Below, in pieces: positions 26,114-37,561 of a DNA stretch of 64,000 bases (the stretch's first letter is position 1; each line of letters opens with the position of its first letter). This stretch comes from Acanthosepion lycidas (Eukaryota > Mollusca > Cephalopoda > Sepiida > Sepiidae), in assembly GCA_963932145.1 (NCBI GenBank), contig CAWVQA010000085.1:372001-436000 (forward strand). The letters are read 5' to 3'. The position numbers were made by a program, and so were the translations under genes. Under the pieces are notes generated by a model. It was not told the DNA's origin and did no database searches. It saw only the letters and a list, made by a program, of their open reading frames with translations.

Positions 26114-27518
26114 GATCTGCAAAAAATATTTTGCCTTCAAATTCTTACCGTGATCGTAGCATGCATGGACACGACTCATATGACTTTGATTTCCATGAAA
26201 AAGATTGTGGGCCGAAAATGGGTGATCACTGTACATTTCTCTTCTGTTTCCTATTTATATTTCTATTTTACCTCCTCAATTTAGCATTATGGACAGGGAA
26301 AGGCCTAATCTAAGCTCTGCACAAAAATATTTTTCCTTCAATTTCATACCGTGATCGTAGCATGCATGGACTCGACTCATATGCCTTGGATTTCCATGAA
26401 AAAGATTGTGGACCGAAAATGGGTGATCACTGTACATTTCTCTTCTGTTTCCTATTTATATTTCTATTTTATCTCCTCAATTTAGCATTATGGACAGGGA
26501 AAGACCTAATCTAAGATCTGCACAAAAATATTTTGCCTTCAAATTCATACCGTGATCGTAGCATGCATGGACTCGACTCATATGACAGGGATTTCCATGA
26601 AAATGATTGTGGGCCGAAAATGGGTGATCTCTGTACATTTCTCTTCTGTTTCCTATTTATATTTCTATTTTACCTCCTCAATTTAGCATTATGGACAGGG
26701 AAAGACCTAATCTAAGATCTGCACAAAAATATTTTGCCTTCAAATTCATACCGTGATCGTAGCATGCATGGCCTCGACTCATATGACTGGGATTTCCATG
26801 AAAAAGATTGTGGGCCGAAAGTGGGTGATCACTGTACATTTCTTTTCTGTTTCCTATTTATATTTCTATTTTACCTCCTCAATTTCGCATTATGGACAGT
26901 GAAAGACCTAATCTAAGATCTGCACAAAAATATTTTGCCTTCAAATTCATACCGTGATCGTAGCATGCATGGACTCGACTCATATGACTGGGATTTCCAT
27001 GAAAAACATTGTGGGCCGAAAATGGGTAATCACTGTACATTTCTTCTGTTTCCTATTTATATTTATATTTTACCTCCTCAATTTAGCATTATGGACAGGG
27101 AAAGGCCTAATCTAAGATCTGCACAAAAATATTTTGCCTTCAAATTCATACCGTGATCGTATTATGCATGGACACGACTCATATCACTGGGATTTCCATG
27201 AAAAAGATTGTGGGCCAAAAATGGGTGATCACTGTACATTTCTCTTCTGTTTCCTATTTATATTTATATTTTACCTCCTCAATTTAACATTATGGACAGG
27301 GAAAGACCTAATCTAAGATCTGCACAAAAATATTTTGCCTTCAAATTCATAACGTGATTGTAGCATGCATGGACTCGACTCATATGACTGTGATTTCCAT
27401 GAAAAAGATTCTGGGCCGAAAATGGGTGATCACTGTACATTTCTCTTCTGTTTCCTATTTATATTTTTATTGTACCTCCTCAATTTAGCATTATATACAG
27501 GGAAAGACCTAATCTAAA
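26114..27518 (+). repeat. 8-unit HOR, 7-unit variant copy 4
   Basis: The first seven unit types are present in order. The second aacgtgattg unit is missing, and the array passes into a related gactttgattt unit with gccgaatatggg. The gtattatgcat change is shared with copy 3. Confidence 0.88.
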
Positions 27519-28121
27519 ATCTGCACAAAAATATTTTGCCTTCAAATTCATACCGTGATCGTAGCATGCATGGACACGACTCATATGACTTTGATTTCCA
27601 TGAAAAAGATTGTGGGCCGAATATGGGTGATCACTGTACATTTCTCCTCTGTTTCCTATTAATATTTCTATTTTACCTCCTCAATTTAGCATTATGGACA
27701 GGGAAAGGCCTAATCTAAGCTCTGCACAAAAATATTTTTCCTTCAAATTCATACCGTGATCGTAGCATGCATGGACTCGACTCATATGACTTGGATTTCC
27801 ATGAAAAAGATTGTGGGCCGAAAATGGGTGATCACTGTACATTTCTCTTCTGTTTCCTATTTATATTTAGATTTTATCTCCTCAATTTAGCATTATGGAC
27901 AGGGAAAGAACTAATCTAAGATCTGCACAAAAATATTTTGCCTTCAAATTCATAACGTGATCGTAGCATGCATGGACTCGACTCATATGACTGGGATTTC
28001 CATGAAAAAGATTGTGGGCCGAAAATGGGTGATCACTGTACATTTCTCTTCTGTTTCCTATTTATATTTAGATTTTACCTCCTCAATTTCGCATTATGGA
28101 CAGTGAAAGACCTAATCTAAG
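27519..28121 (+). repeat. Three-unit segment shared with 40.98-41.58 kb
   Basis: Units with gaatatgggtg and ctcctctg, then gacttggattt with tttagattttatc, then aacgtgatcg with tttagatttta and tttcgcattatgg. A closely matching ordered set occurs near 40975-41577. Confidence 0.75.
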
Positions 28122-28924
28122 ATCTGCACAAAAATATTTTGCCTTCAAATTCATACCGTGATCGTAGCATGCATGGACACGACTCATATGACTGGGATTT
28201 CCATGAAAAAGATTGTGGGCCGAAAATGGATGATCACTGTACATTTCTCTTCTGTTTCCTATTTATATTTCTATTTTACCTCCTCAATTTAGCATTAGGG
28301 CCAGGGAAAGACCTAATCGAATCTCTTCACAAAAATATTTTGCCTTCAAATTCATACCGTGATCGTAGCATGCATGGACTCGACTCATATGACTGGGATT
28401 TCCATGAAAAAGATTGTGGGCCGAAAATGGGTGATCACTGTACATTTCTCTTCTGTTTCCTATTTATATTTATATTTTACCTCCTCAATTTAGCATTATG
28501 GAAAGGGAAAGACCTAATCTAAAACCTGCACAAAAATATTTTTCCTTCAAATTCATACCGTGATCGTAGCATGCATGAACTCGATTCATATGACTGGGAT
28601 TTCCATGAAAAACATTGTGGGCCGAAAAAGGGTGATCACTGTACATTTCTGCTCTGTTTCTATTTATATTTATATTTTACCTCCTCAATTTAGCATTGTG
28701 GTCCGGGAAAGACCTAATCTAAGATTTGCACAAAAATATTTTGCATTCAAATTCATACCGTGATCGTAGCATGCATGGACCCGACTCATATGACTGGGAT
28801 TTCCATGAAAAAGATTGTGGGCCGAAAATGGGTGATCACTGTACATTTCTCTTCTGTTTCCTATTTATATTTATATTTTACCTCCTCAATTTAGCATTAT
28901 GGACAAGGAAATACCTATTATAAA
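28122..28924 (+). repeat. Four-unit cassette S, copy 1
   Basis: Units with attagggccaggg and aatcgaatctcttcac, then atggaaagggaaag, then ctgctctgtttctattt (200 bp) with agcattgtggtcc, then ttttgcattc. The same four occur at 31737-32539, offset 3615 bp (18 units minus 3 bp). Confidence 0.88.
28139..28522 (+). other. Open frame across two satellite units (127 codons), not called as a gene
   Basis: The satellite frame is open for two units because the TAA at unit positions 198-200 is GAA here (aatcgaatc). The start would be a TTG. The predicted peptide is just the satellite translated twice; its hydrophobic stretch reflects the T-rich third of the unit. The same stop-loss variant occurs at 29117, 31530, 31930 and 44584, each next to cattagggcca, so it was copied along with the unit. 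No coding evidence. Confidence 0.5.
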
Positions 28925-29527
28925 AACTTCAAAAAAATATTTTGCCTTCAAATTCATACTGTGATCGTAGCATGCATGGACTCGACTCATATGACTGGGA
29001 TTTCCATGAAAAAGATAGTGGGCCGAAAATGGGTGATCACTGTACATTTCTCTTCTGTTTCCTATTTATATTTATATTTTACCTCCTCAATTTAGCATTA
29101 GGGCCAGGGAAAGACCTAATCGAAGCTCTTCACAAAAATATTTTGCCTTCAAATTCATACCGTGATCGTAGCATGCATGGACTCGACTCATATGACTGGG
29201 ATTTCCATGAAACAGATTGTGGGCCGAAAATGGGTGATCACTGGACATTTCTCTTCTGTTTCCTATTTATATTTATATTTTACCTCCTCAATTTAGCATT
29301 ATGGACAGGGAAAGTCCTAATCTAAAATCTGCAGAAAAATATTTTGCCTTCAAATTCATACCGTGATCGTAGCATGCATGGACTCGACTCATATGACTGG
29401 GATTTCCATGAAAAAGATTCTGGTCCGAAAATGGGTGATCACTGTACATTTCTCTTCTGTTTCCTATTTATATTTATATTTTACATCCTCAATTAAGCAT
29501 TATGGACAGGGAAAGACCTAATCTAAG

Positions 29528-29728
29528 ATCTGCACAAAAATATTTTGCCTTCAAATTCATACCGTGACCGTAGCATGCATGGACTCGACTCATATGACTG
29601 GGATTTCCATGAAAAAGATTGTGGGCCGAAAATGGGTGATCACTGTACATTTCTCTTCTGTTTCCTATTTATATTTCTATTTTACCTCCTCAATTTAGCA
29701 TTATGGACAGGGAAAGACCTAATCTAAG
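29528..29728 (+). repeat. Representative near-consensus unit (reference numbering 1-201)
   Basis: This 201-bp unit matches the right-domain consensus except for gaccgtag where most have gatcgtag at positions 39-46. Landmarks in unit numbering: A-tract 8-14 followed by TATTTT; CpG dinucleotides at 36, 42, 59 and 100; palindrome CATGCATG 47-54; CATATG 64-69; GGGATTTCC 73-81; palindrome GTGATCAC 109-116; pyrimidine-rich run 123-138; AT-rich run about 139-157; purine-rich GGACAGGGAAAGA 178-190; in-frame TAA 198-200. These numbers are used in the other entries. Confidence 0.9.
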
Positions 29729-30331
29729 ATCTGCAAAAAAATATTTTGCCTTCAAATTCATACCGTGATCGTAGCATGCATGGACTGGACTCATATGACT
29801 GGTATTTCCATGTAAAAGATAGTGGGCCGAAAATGGGTGATCACTGTACATTTCTCTTCTGTTTCCTATTTCTATTTCTATTTTACCTCCTCAATTTAGC
29901 ATTATGGACAGGGAAAGACATAATCTAAGATCTGCACAAAAATATTTTGCCTTCAAATTCATATCGTGATCGTAGCATGCATGGACTCAACTCATATGAC
30001 TGTGATTTTCATGAAAAAGATAGTGGGCAGAAAATGGGTGATCACTGTACATTTCTCTTCTGTTTCCTATTTATATTTCTATTTTACCTCCTCAATTTAG
30101 CATTATGCACAGGGAAAGACCTAATCTAAGATCTGCACAAAAATATTTTGCCTTCAAATTCATACCGTGATCGTAGCATGCATGGACTCGACTCATATGA
30201 CTGGGATTTCCATAAAAAAGATTGTGGGCCGAAAATGGGTGATCACTGTACATTTCTCTTCTGTTTCCTATTTATATTTCTATTTTACCTCCTCAATTTA
30301 GCATTATGGACGGGGAAAGACCTAATCTAAG
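29729..30331 (+). repeat. Three-unit cassette T, copy 1
   Basis: Units with ggactggactc and gtaaaagatagtggg, then actcaactcat with gatagtgggcag, then ccataaaaaagattg. Repeated at 33343, offset 3614 bp. Confidence 0.85.
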
Positions 30332-30732
30332 ATCTGCACAAAAATATTTTGCCTTCAAATTCATACCGTGATCGTAGCATGCATGGACTCGACTCATATG
30401 ACTGGGATTTCCATGAAAAAGATTGTGGGCCGAAAATGGGTAATCACTGTACATTTCTCTTCTGTTTCTTATTTATATTTCTATTTTACCTCCTCAATTT
30501 AGCATTATGGACAGGGTAAGGCCTAATCTAAAATCTGCACAAAAATATTTTCCCTTCAAATTCATACCGTGATCGTAGCATACATGGATTCGACTCATAT
30601 GAATGGGATTTCCGTGAAAAAAGAGTGGGCCGTAAATGGGTGATCACTGTACATTTCTCTTCTGTTTCCTATTTATATTTATATTTTACCTCGTCAATTT
30701 AGCATTATGGACAGGGAAAGACCTAATCTAAG

Positions 30733-31535
30733 ATCTGCACAAAAATATTTTGCCTTCAAATTCATACCGTGATCGTAGCATGCATGGACTCGACTCATAT
30801 GACTGGGATTTCCATGAAAAAGATTGGGGGCCGAAAATGGGTGATCACTGTACATTTCTCTTCTGTTTCCTATTTATATTTCTATTTAACTCCTCAATTT
30901 AGCATTATGGACAGGGAAAGACCTAATATAAGATCTGCAAAAAAATATTTTGCCTTCAAATTCATACCGTGATCGTAGCATGCATGGACTCGACTCATAT
31001 GACTTTGATTTACATGAAAAAGATTGTGGGCCGAAAATGGGTTATCAGTGTACATTTCTCTACTGTTTCCTATTTATATTTATATTTTCCCTTCTCAATT
31101 TAGCATTATGGACAGGGAAAGACATAATGTAAGATCTGCACAAAAATATATTGCCTTCAAATTCATACTGTGATCGGACCACGCGTGGACACGACTCATA
31201 TGACTGGGATTTCCATGAAAAAGATTGTGGGCCGAAAATGGGTTATCAGTGTACATTTCTCTTCTGTTTCCTATTTATATTTATATTTTACCTTCTCAAT
31301 TTAGCATTATGGCCAGGGAAAGACCTAATCTAAGATCTGCAGAAAAATATTTTGCCTTCAAATTCATACCGTGATCGTAGCATGCATGGACTCGACTCAT
31401 ATGACTGTGATTTCCATGAAAAAGATTGTGTGCCGAAAATTGGTGATCACTGTACATTTCTCTTCTGTTTCCTATTTATATTTCTATTTTACCTCCTCAA
31501 TTTAGCATTAGGGCCAGGGAAAGACCTAATGGAAT
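30733..31535 (+). repeat. Four-unit cassette U, copy 1
   Basis: Units with gattgggggccg and tatttaactcctc (200 bp), then gactttgatttacatg with ggttatcag, then gatcggaccacgcgtgg, then gattgtgtgccg with attagggccaggg. The same four lie at 43787-44589, exactly 13,054 bp away. Confidence 0.88.
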
Positions 31536-31736
31536 CTCTTCACAAAAATATTTTGCCTTCAAATTCATACCGTGATCGTAGCATGCATGGACTCGACTCA
31601 TATGACTGGGATTTCCATGAAAAAGATTGTGGTCCGAAAATGGTTGATCACTGTAAATTTCTCTCCGGTTTCCTATTTATATTTCTATTTTACCTCCTCA
31701 ATTTCGCATTATGGAGAGGGAAAGACCTAATCTAAG

Positions 31737-32539
31737 TTCTGCACAAAAATATTTTGCCTTCAAATTCATACCGTGAACGTAGCATGCATGGACACGACTC
31801 ATATGACTGGGATTTCCATGAAAAAGATTGTGGGCCGAAAATGGATGATCACTGTACATTTCTCTTCTGTTTCCTATTTATATTTCTATTTTACCTCCTC
31901 AATTTAGCATTAGGGCCACGGAAAGACCTAATCGAATCTCTTCACAAAAATATTTTGCCTTCAAATTCATACCGTGATCGTAGCATGCATGGACTCGACT
32001 CATATGACTGGGATTTCCATGAAAAAGATTGTGGGCCGAAAATGGGTGATCACTGTACATTTCTCTTCTGTTTCCTATTTATATTTATATTTTACCTCCT
32101 CAATTTAGCATTATGGAAAGGGAAAGACCTAATCTAAAACCTGCACAAAAATATTTTTCCTTCAAATTCATACCGTGATCGTAGCATGCATGGACTCGAT
32201 TCATATGACTGGGATTTCCATGAAAAACATTGTGGGCCGAAAAAGGGTGATCACTGTACATTTCTGCTCTGTTTCTATTTATATTTATATTTTACCTCCT
32301 CAATTTAGCATTGTGGTCCGGGAAAGACCTAATCTAAGATTTGCACAAAAATATTTTGCATTCAAATTCATACCGTGATCGTAGCATGCATGGACCCGAC
32401 TCATATGACTGGGATTTCCATGAAAAAGATTGTGGGCCGAAAATGGGTGATCACTGTACATTTCTCTTCTGTTTCCTATTTATATTTATATTTTACCTCC
32501 TCAATTTAGCATTATGCACAGGGAAAGACCTAATCTAAG
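31737..32539 (+). repeat. Four-unit cassette S, copy 2
   Basis: Same length (803 bp) and same variants as 28122-28924. Part of the cassette recurs a third and fourth time near 45411 and 47019. Confidence 0.88.
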
Positions 32540-32740
32540 ATCTGCACAAAAATATTTTGCCTTCAAATTCATACCGTGATCGTAGCATGCATGGACTCGA
32601 CTCATATGACTGGGATTTCCATAAAAAAGATTGTGGGCCGAAAATGGGTGATCACTGTACATTTCTCTTCTGTTTCTTATTTATATTTCTATTTTACCTC
32701 CTCAATTTAGCATTATGGACAGGGAAAGGCCCAATCTAAA
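32540..32740 (+). repeat. Hybrid unit (unequal-exchange product)
   Basis: The left part (ccataaaaaagattg, gggtgatcac) matches the unit at 30131. The right part (ctgtttcttattt, aaaggcc, then aaaatctgcac) matches the following unit at 30332. The switch lies between unit positions about 111 and 140. Confidence 0.7.
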
Positions 32741-33342
32741 ATCTGCACAAAAATATTTTCCCTTCAAATTCATACCGTGATCGTAGCATACATGGATTCG
32801 ACTCATATGAATGGGACTTCCGTGAAAAAAGAGTGGGCTGTAAATGGGTGATCACTGTACATTTCTCTTCTGTTTCCTATTTATATTTATATTTTACCTC
32901 CTCAATTTAGCATTATGGACAGGGAAAGACCTAATCTATGATCTGTACAAAAATATTTTGCCTTCAAATTCATACCGTGACCGTAGCATGCATGGACTCG
33001 ACTCATATGACTGGGATTTCCATGAAAAAGATTGCGGGCCGAAAATGGGTTATCACAGTACATTTCTCTTCTGTTTCCTATTTATATTTATATTTTACCT
33101 CCTAAATTTAGCATTATTGACAGGGAAAGACCTAATCTAAGATCTGCACAAAAATATTTTGCCTTCAAATTCATACCGTGACCGTAGCATGCATGGACTC
33201 GACTCATATGACTGGGATTTCCATGAAAAAGATTGTGGGCCGAAAATGGGTGATCACTGTACATTTCTCTTCTGTTTCCTATTTATATTTATATTTTACC
33301 TCCACAATTTAGCATTATAGACAGGGAAAGACCTAATCTAAG

Positions 33343-33945
33343 ATCTGCAAAAAAATATTTTGCCTTCAAATTCCTACCGTGATCGTAGCATGCATGGACT
33401 GGACTCATATGACTGGGATTTCCATGTAAAAGATAGTGGGCCGAAAATGGGTGATCACTGTACATTTCTCTTCTGTTTCCTATTTCTATTTCTATTTTAC
33501 CTCCTCAATTTAGCATTATGGACAGGGAAAGACCTAATCTAAGATCTGCACAAAAATATTTTGCCTTCAAATTCATACCGTGATCGTAGCATGCATGGAC
33601 TCAACTCATATGACTGTGATTTCCATGAAAAAGATAGTGGGCAGAAAATGGGTGATCACTGTACATTTCTCTTCTGTTTCCTATTTATATTTATATTTTA
33701 CCTCCTCAATTTAGCATTATGCACAGGGAAAGACCTAATCTAAGATCTGCACAAAAATATTTTGCCTTCAAATTCATACCGTGATCGTAGCATGCATGGA
33801 CTCGACTCATATGACTGGGATTTCCATAAAAAAGATTGTGGGCCGAAAATGGGTGATCACTGTACATTTCTCTTCTGTTTCCTATTTATATTTATATTTT
33901 ACCTCCTCAATTTAGCATTATGGACAGGGAAAGACCTAATCTATG
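33343..33945 (+). repeat. Three-unit cassette T, copy 2
   Basis: Same ordered variants as 29729-30331, with attcctaccgtg in the first unit. Confidence 0.85.
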
Positions 33946-34145
33946 ATCTGCACAAAAATATTTTGCCTTCAAATTCATACCGTGATCGTAGCATGCATGG
34001 ACTCGACTCATATGACTGGGATTTCCATGAAAAAGATTGCGGGCCGAAAATGGGTTATCACTGTACATTTCTCTTCTGTTTCATATTTATATTTATATTT
34101 TACCTCTTAAATTTAGCATTATGGACAGGGAAAGACCTAATCTAA
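33762..34145 (+). other. Open frame across two satellite units (127 codons), not called as a gene
   Basis: Here the unit stop TAA has become TAT (aatctatgat), and the same change is present at about 32936. Other stop losses are at about 10219 and 16268 (AAA), 13053 (TAC), 18280 (TAC), 24101 (CAA) and 55826 (AAA). They are scattered and of independent kinds, as expected for unselected DNA. Confidence 0.45.
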
Positions 34146-34749
34146 GATCTGCACAAAAATATTTTGCCTGAAAATTCATACCGTGATCGTAGCATGCATG
34201 GACTCGACTCATATGACTGGGATTTCCATGAAAAAGATTGTGTGCCGAAAATGGCTGATCACTGTACATTTCTCTTCTGTTTCCTATTTATATTTATATT
34301 TTACCTCATCAATTTAGCATTATGGACAGGGAAAGACCTAATCTAAGATCTGCACAAAAATATTTTGCCTTCAAATTCATACCGTGAACGTAGCATGCAT
34401 GGACTCGACTCATATGACTGGGATTTCCATGAAAAAGATTGTGGGCAGAAAATGGGTGATCACTGTACATTTCTCTTCTGTTTCATATTTATATTTATAT
34501 TTTACCTCCTAAATTTAGCATTATGGACAGGGAAAGACCTAATCTAAGATCTGCACAAAAATATTTTGCCTGAAAATTCATACCGTGATCGTAGCATGCA
34601 TGGACTCGACTCATATGACTGGGATTTCCATGAAAAAGATTGTGGGCCGAAAATGGCTGATCACTGTACATTTCTCTTCTGTTTCCTATTTATATTTATA
34701 TTTTACCTCCTCAATTTAGTATTATGGACAGGGAAAGAGCTAATCTAAG

Positions 34750-37561
34750 ATCTGCACAAAAATATTTTGCCTTCAAATTCATACCGTGAACGTAGCATGC
34801 ATGGACTCGACTCATATGACTGGGATTTCCATGAAAAAGATTGTGGGCCGAAAATGGGTGATCACTGTACATTTCTCTTCTTTTTCCTATTTATATTTAT
34901 ATTTTACCTCTTCAATTTAGCCTTATGGACAGGGAAAGACCTAATCTAAGATCTGCACAAAAATATTTTTCCTTCAAATTCATACCGTGATCGTAGCATG
35001 CATGGACTCGACTCATATGACTGGGATTTCCATGAAAAAGATTGTGGGCCGAAAATGGGTGATCACTGTACATTTCTCTTCTGTTTCCTATTTATATTTC
35101 TATTTTACCTCCTCAATTTAGCATTATGGACAGGGAAAGACCTAATCTAAGATCTGCACAAAAATATTTTGCCTTCAAATTCATACCGTGAACGTAGCAT
35201 GCATGGACTCGACTCATATGACTGGGATTTCCATGAAAAAGATTGTGGGCCGAAAATGGGTGATCACTGTACATTTCTCTTCTTTTTCCTATTTATATTT
35301 ATATTTTACCTCCTCAATTTAGCATTATGGACAGGGAAAGACCTAATCTAAAATCTGCACAAAAATATTTTTCCTTCAAATTCATACCGTGATCGTAGCA
35401 TGCATGGACTCGACTCATATGACTGGGATTTCCATGAAAAAGATTGTGGGCCGAAAATGGGTGATCACTGTACATTTCTCTTCTGTTTCAAATTTATATT
35501 TCTATTGTACCTCGTAAATTTAGCATTATGGACAGGGAAAGACCTAATCTAAGATCTGCACAAAAATATTTTGCGTTAAAATTCATACCGTGATCGTAGC
35601 ATGCATGGATTCGACTCATATGACTGGGATTTCCATGAAAAACATTGTGGGCCGAAAAAGGGTGATCACTGTACATTTCTCTTCTCTTTCCTATTTATAT
35701 TTATATTTTACCTCCTCAATTTAGCATTGTGGACAGGGAAAGACCTAATCTAAGATCTGCACAAAAATATTTTGCCTTCAAATTCATACCGTGATCGTAG
35801 CATGCATGGACTCAACTCATATGACTGTGATTTCCATGAAAAAGATAGTGGGCAGAAAATGGGTGATCACTGTACATTTCTCTTCTGTTTCCTATTTATA
35901 TTTCTATTTTACCTTCTCAATTTAGCATTATGGACAGGGAAAGATCTAATCTAAGATCTGCACAAAAATATTTTGCCTTCAAATTCATACCGTGATCGTA
36001 GCATGCATGGACTCGACTCATATGACTGGGATTTCCATGAAAATGATTGTGGGCCGAAAATGGGTGATCACTGTACATTTCTCTTCTGTTTCCTATTTAT
36101 ATTTCTATTTTACCTCCTCAATTTCGCATTATGGACAGCGAAAGACCTAATCTAAGATCTGCACAAAAATATTTTGCCTTCAAATTCATACCGTGAACGT
36201 AGCATGCATGGACTCGACTCATATGACTGGGATTTCCATGAAAAACATTGTGGACCGAAAATGGGTAATCACTGTACATTTCTTCTGTTTCCTATTTATA
36301 TTTATATTTTACCTCCTCAATTTAGCATTATGGACAGGGAAAGGCCTAATATAAGATCTGCACAAAAATATTTTGCCTTCAAATTCATACCGTGATCGTA
36401 GCATGCATGGACTCGACTCATATCACTGGGATTTCCATGAAAAAGATTGTGGGCCAAAAATGGGTGATCACTGTACATTTCTCTTCTGTTTCCTATTTAT
36501 ATTTATATTTTACCTCCTCAATTTAGCATTATGGACAGGGAAAGACCTAATCTAAGATCTGCACAAAAATATTTTGCCTTCAAATTCATAACGTGATTGT
36601 AGCATGCATGGACTCGACTCATATGACTGTGATTTCCATGAAAAAGTTTCTGGGCCGAAAATGGGTGATCACTGTACATTTCTCTTCTGTTTCCTATTTA
36701 TATTTTTATTGTACCTCCTCAATTTAGCATTACATACAGGGAAAGACCTAATCTAAAATCTGCACAAAAATATTTTGCCTTCAAATTCATACCGTGATCG
36801 TAGCATGCATGGACACGACTCATATGACTTTGATTTCCATGAAAAAGATTGTGGGCCTAATATGGGTGATCACTGTACATTTCTCCTCTGTTTCCTATTA
36901 ATATTTCTATTTTACCTCCTCAATTTAGCATTATGGACAGGGAAAGGCCTAATCTAAGCTCTGCACAAAAATATTTTTCCTTCAAATTCATACCGTGATC
37001 GTAGCATGCATGGATTCGACTCATATGACTGGGATTTCCATGAAAAACATTGTGGGCCGAAAAAGTGTGATCACTGTACATTTCTCTTCTCTTTCCTATT
37101 TATATTTATATTTTACCTCCTCAATTTAGCATTGTGGACAGGGAAAGACCTAATCTAAGATCTGCACAAAAATATTTTGCCTTCAAATTCATACCGTGAT
37201 CGTAGCATGCATGGACTCAACTCATATGACTGTGATTTCCATGAAAAAGATAGTGGGCAGAAAATGGGTGATCACTGTACATTTCTCTTCTGTTTCCTAT
37301 TTATATTTCTATTTTACCTCCTCAATTTAGCATTATGCACAGGGAAAGACCTAATCTAAGATCTGCACAAAAATTATTTGCATTCAATTTCATACCGTGA
37401 TCGTAGCATGCATGGACTCGACTCATATGACTTGGATTTCCATGAAAAAGATTGTGGGCCGAAAATGGGTGATCACTGTACATTTCTCTTCTGTTTCCTA
37501 TTTATATTTATATTTTACCTCCTCAATTTAGCATTATGGACAGGGAAAGACCTAAACTAAG
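34750..37561 (+). repeat. 14-unit HOR, full copy 1 (2812 bp)
   Basis: Begins with ttctttttcc plus tttagccttatgg, includes a unit with tttcaaatttat and acctcgtaaattt, one with gcgttaaaattc and agcattgtgg, actcaactcat/gcag units, the 199-bp gggtaatcac unit, catatcactggg, attacatacag and gcctaatatggg units, and ends with gcattcaatttc. Its length is 14 x 201 minus 2. The 199-bp unit and its neighbours are the same family as in the 8-unit HOR at 21.5-27.5 kb. Confidence 0.9.

Noticed and set aside
29600..29608. NF-kappaB-like site GGGATTTCC in each unit
   Set aside because: A 9-bp match to a degenerate motif in a repeated unit is expected by chance, and there is no promoter context.
29665..29690. 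TATA-box-like promoter in the AT-rich third (tatttatattt)
   Set aside because: The whole third is AT-rich and no initiator or downstream transcription unit is visible. Satellite transcription is possible but not supported by the sequence alone.
29528..29728. RNA polymerase III B box (ggattcgactca resembles RGTTCRANTCC) and a tRNA/SINE origin of the unit
   Set aside because: The B-box match is partial, and the only A-box-like stretch (tagcatgcatgg) abuts it with no proper spacing. No cloverleaf can be drawn.
29528..29728. Unit as an ancestral dimer of two ~100-bp halves
   Set aside because: The halves share only short similarities such as gtgatcgtag and gtgatcactg; no consistent alignment between positions 1-100 and 101-201 could be found.
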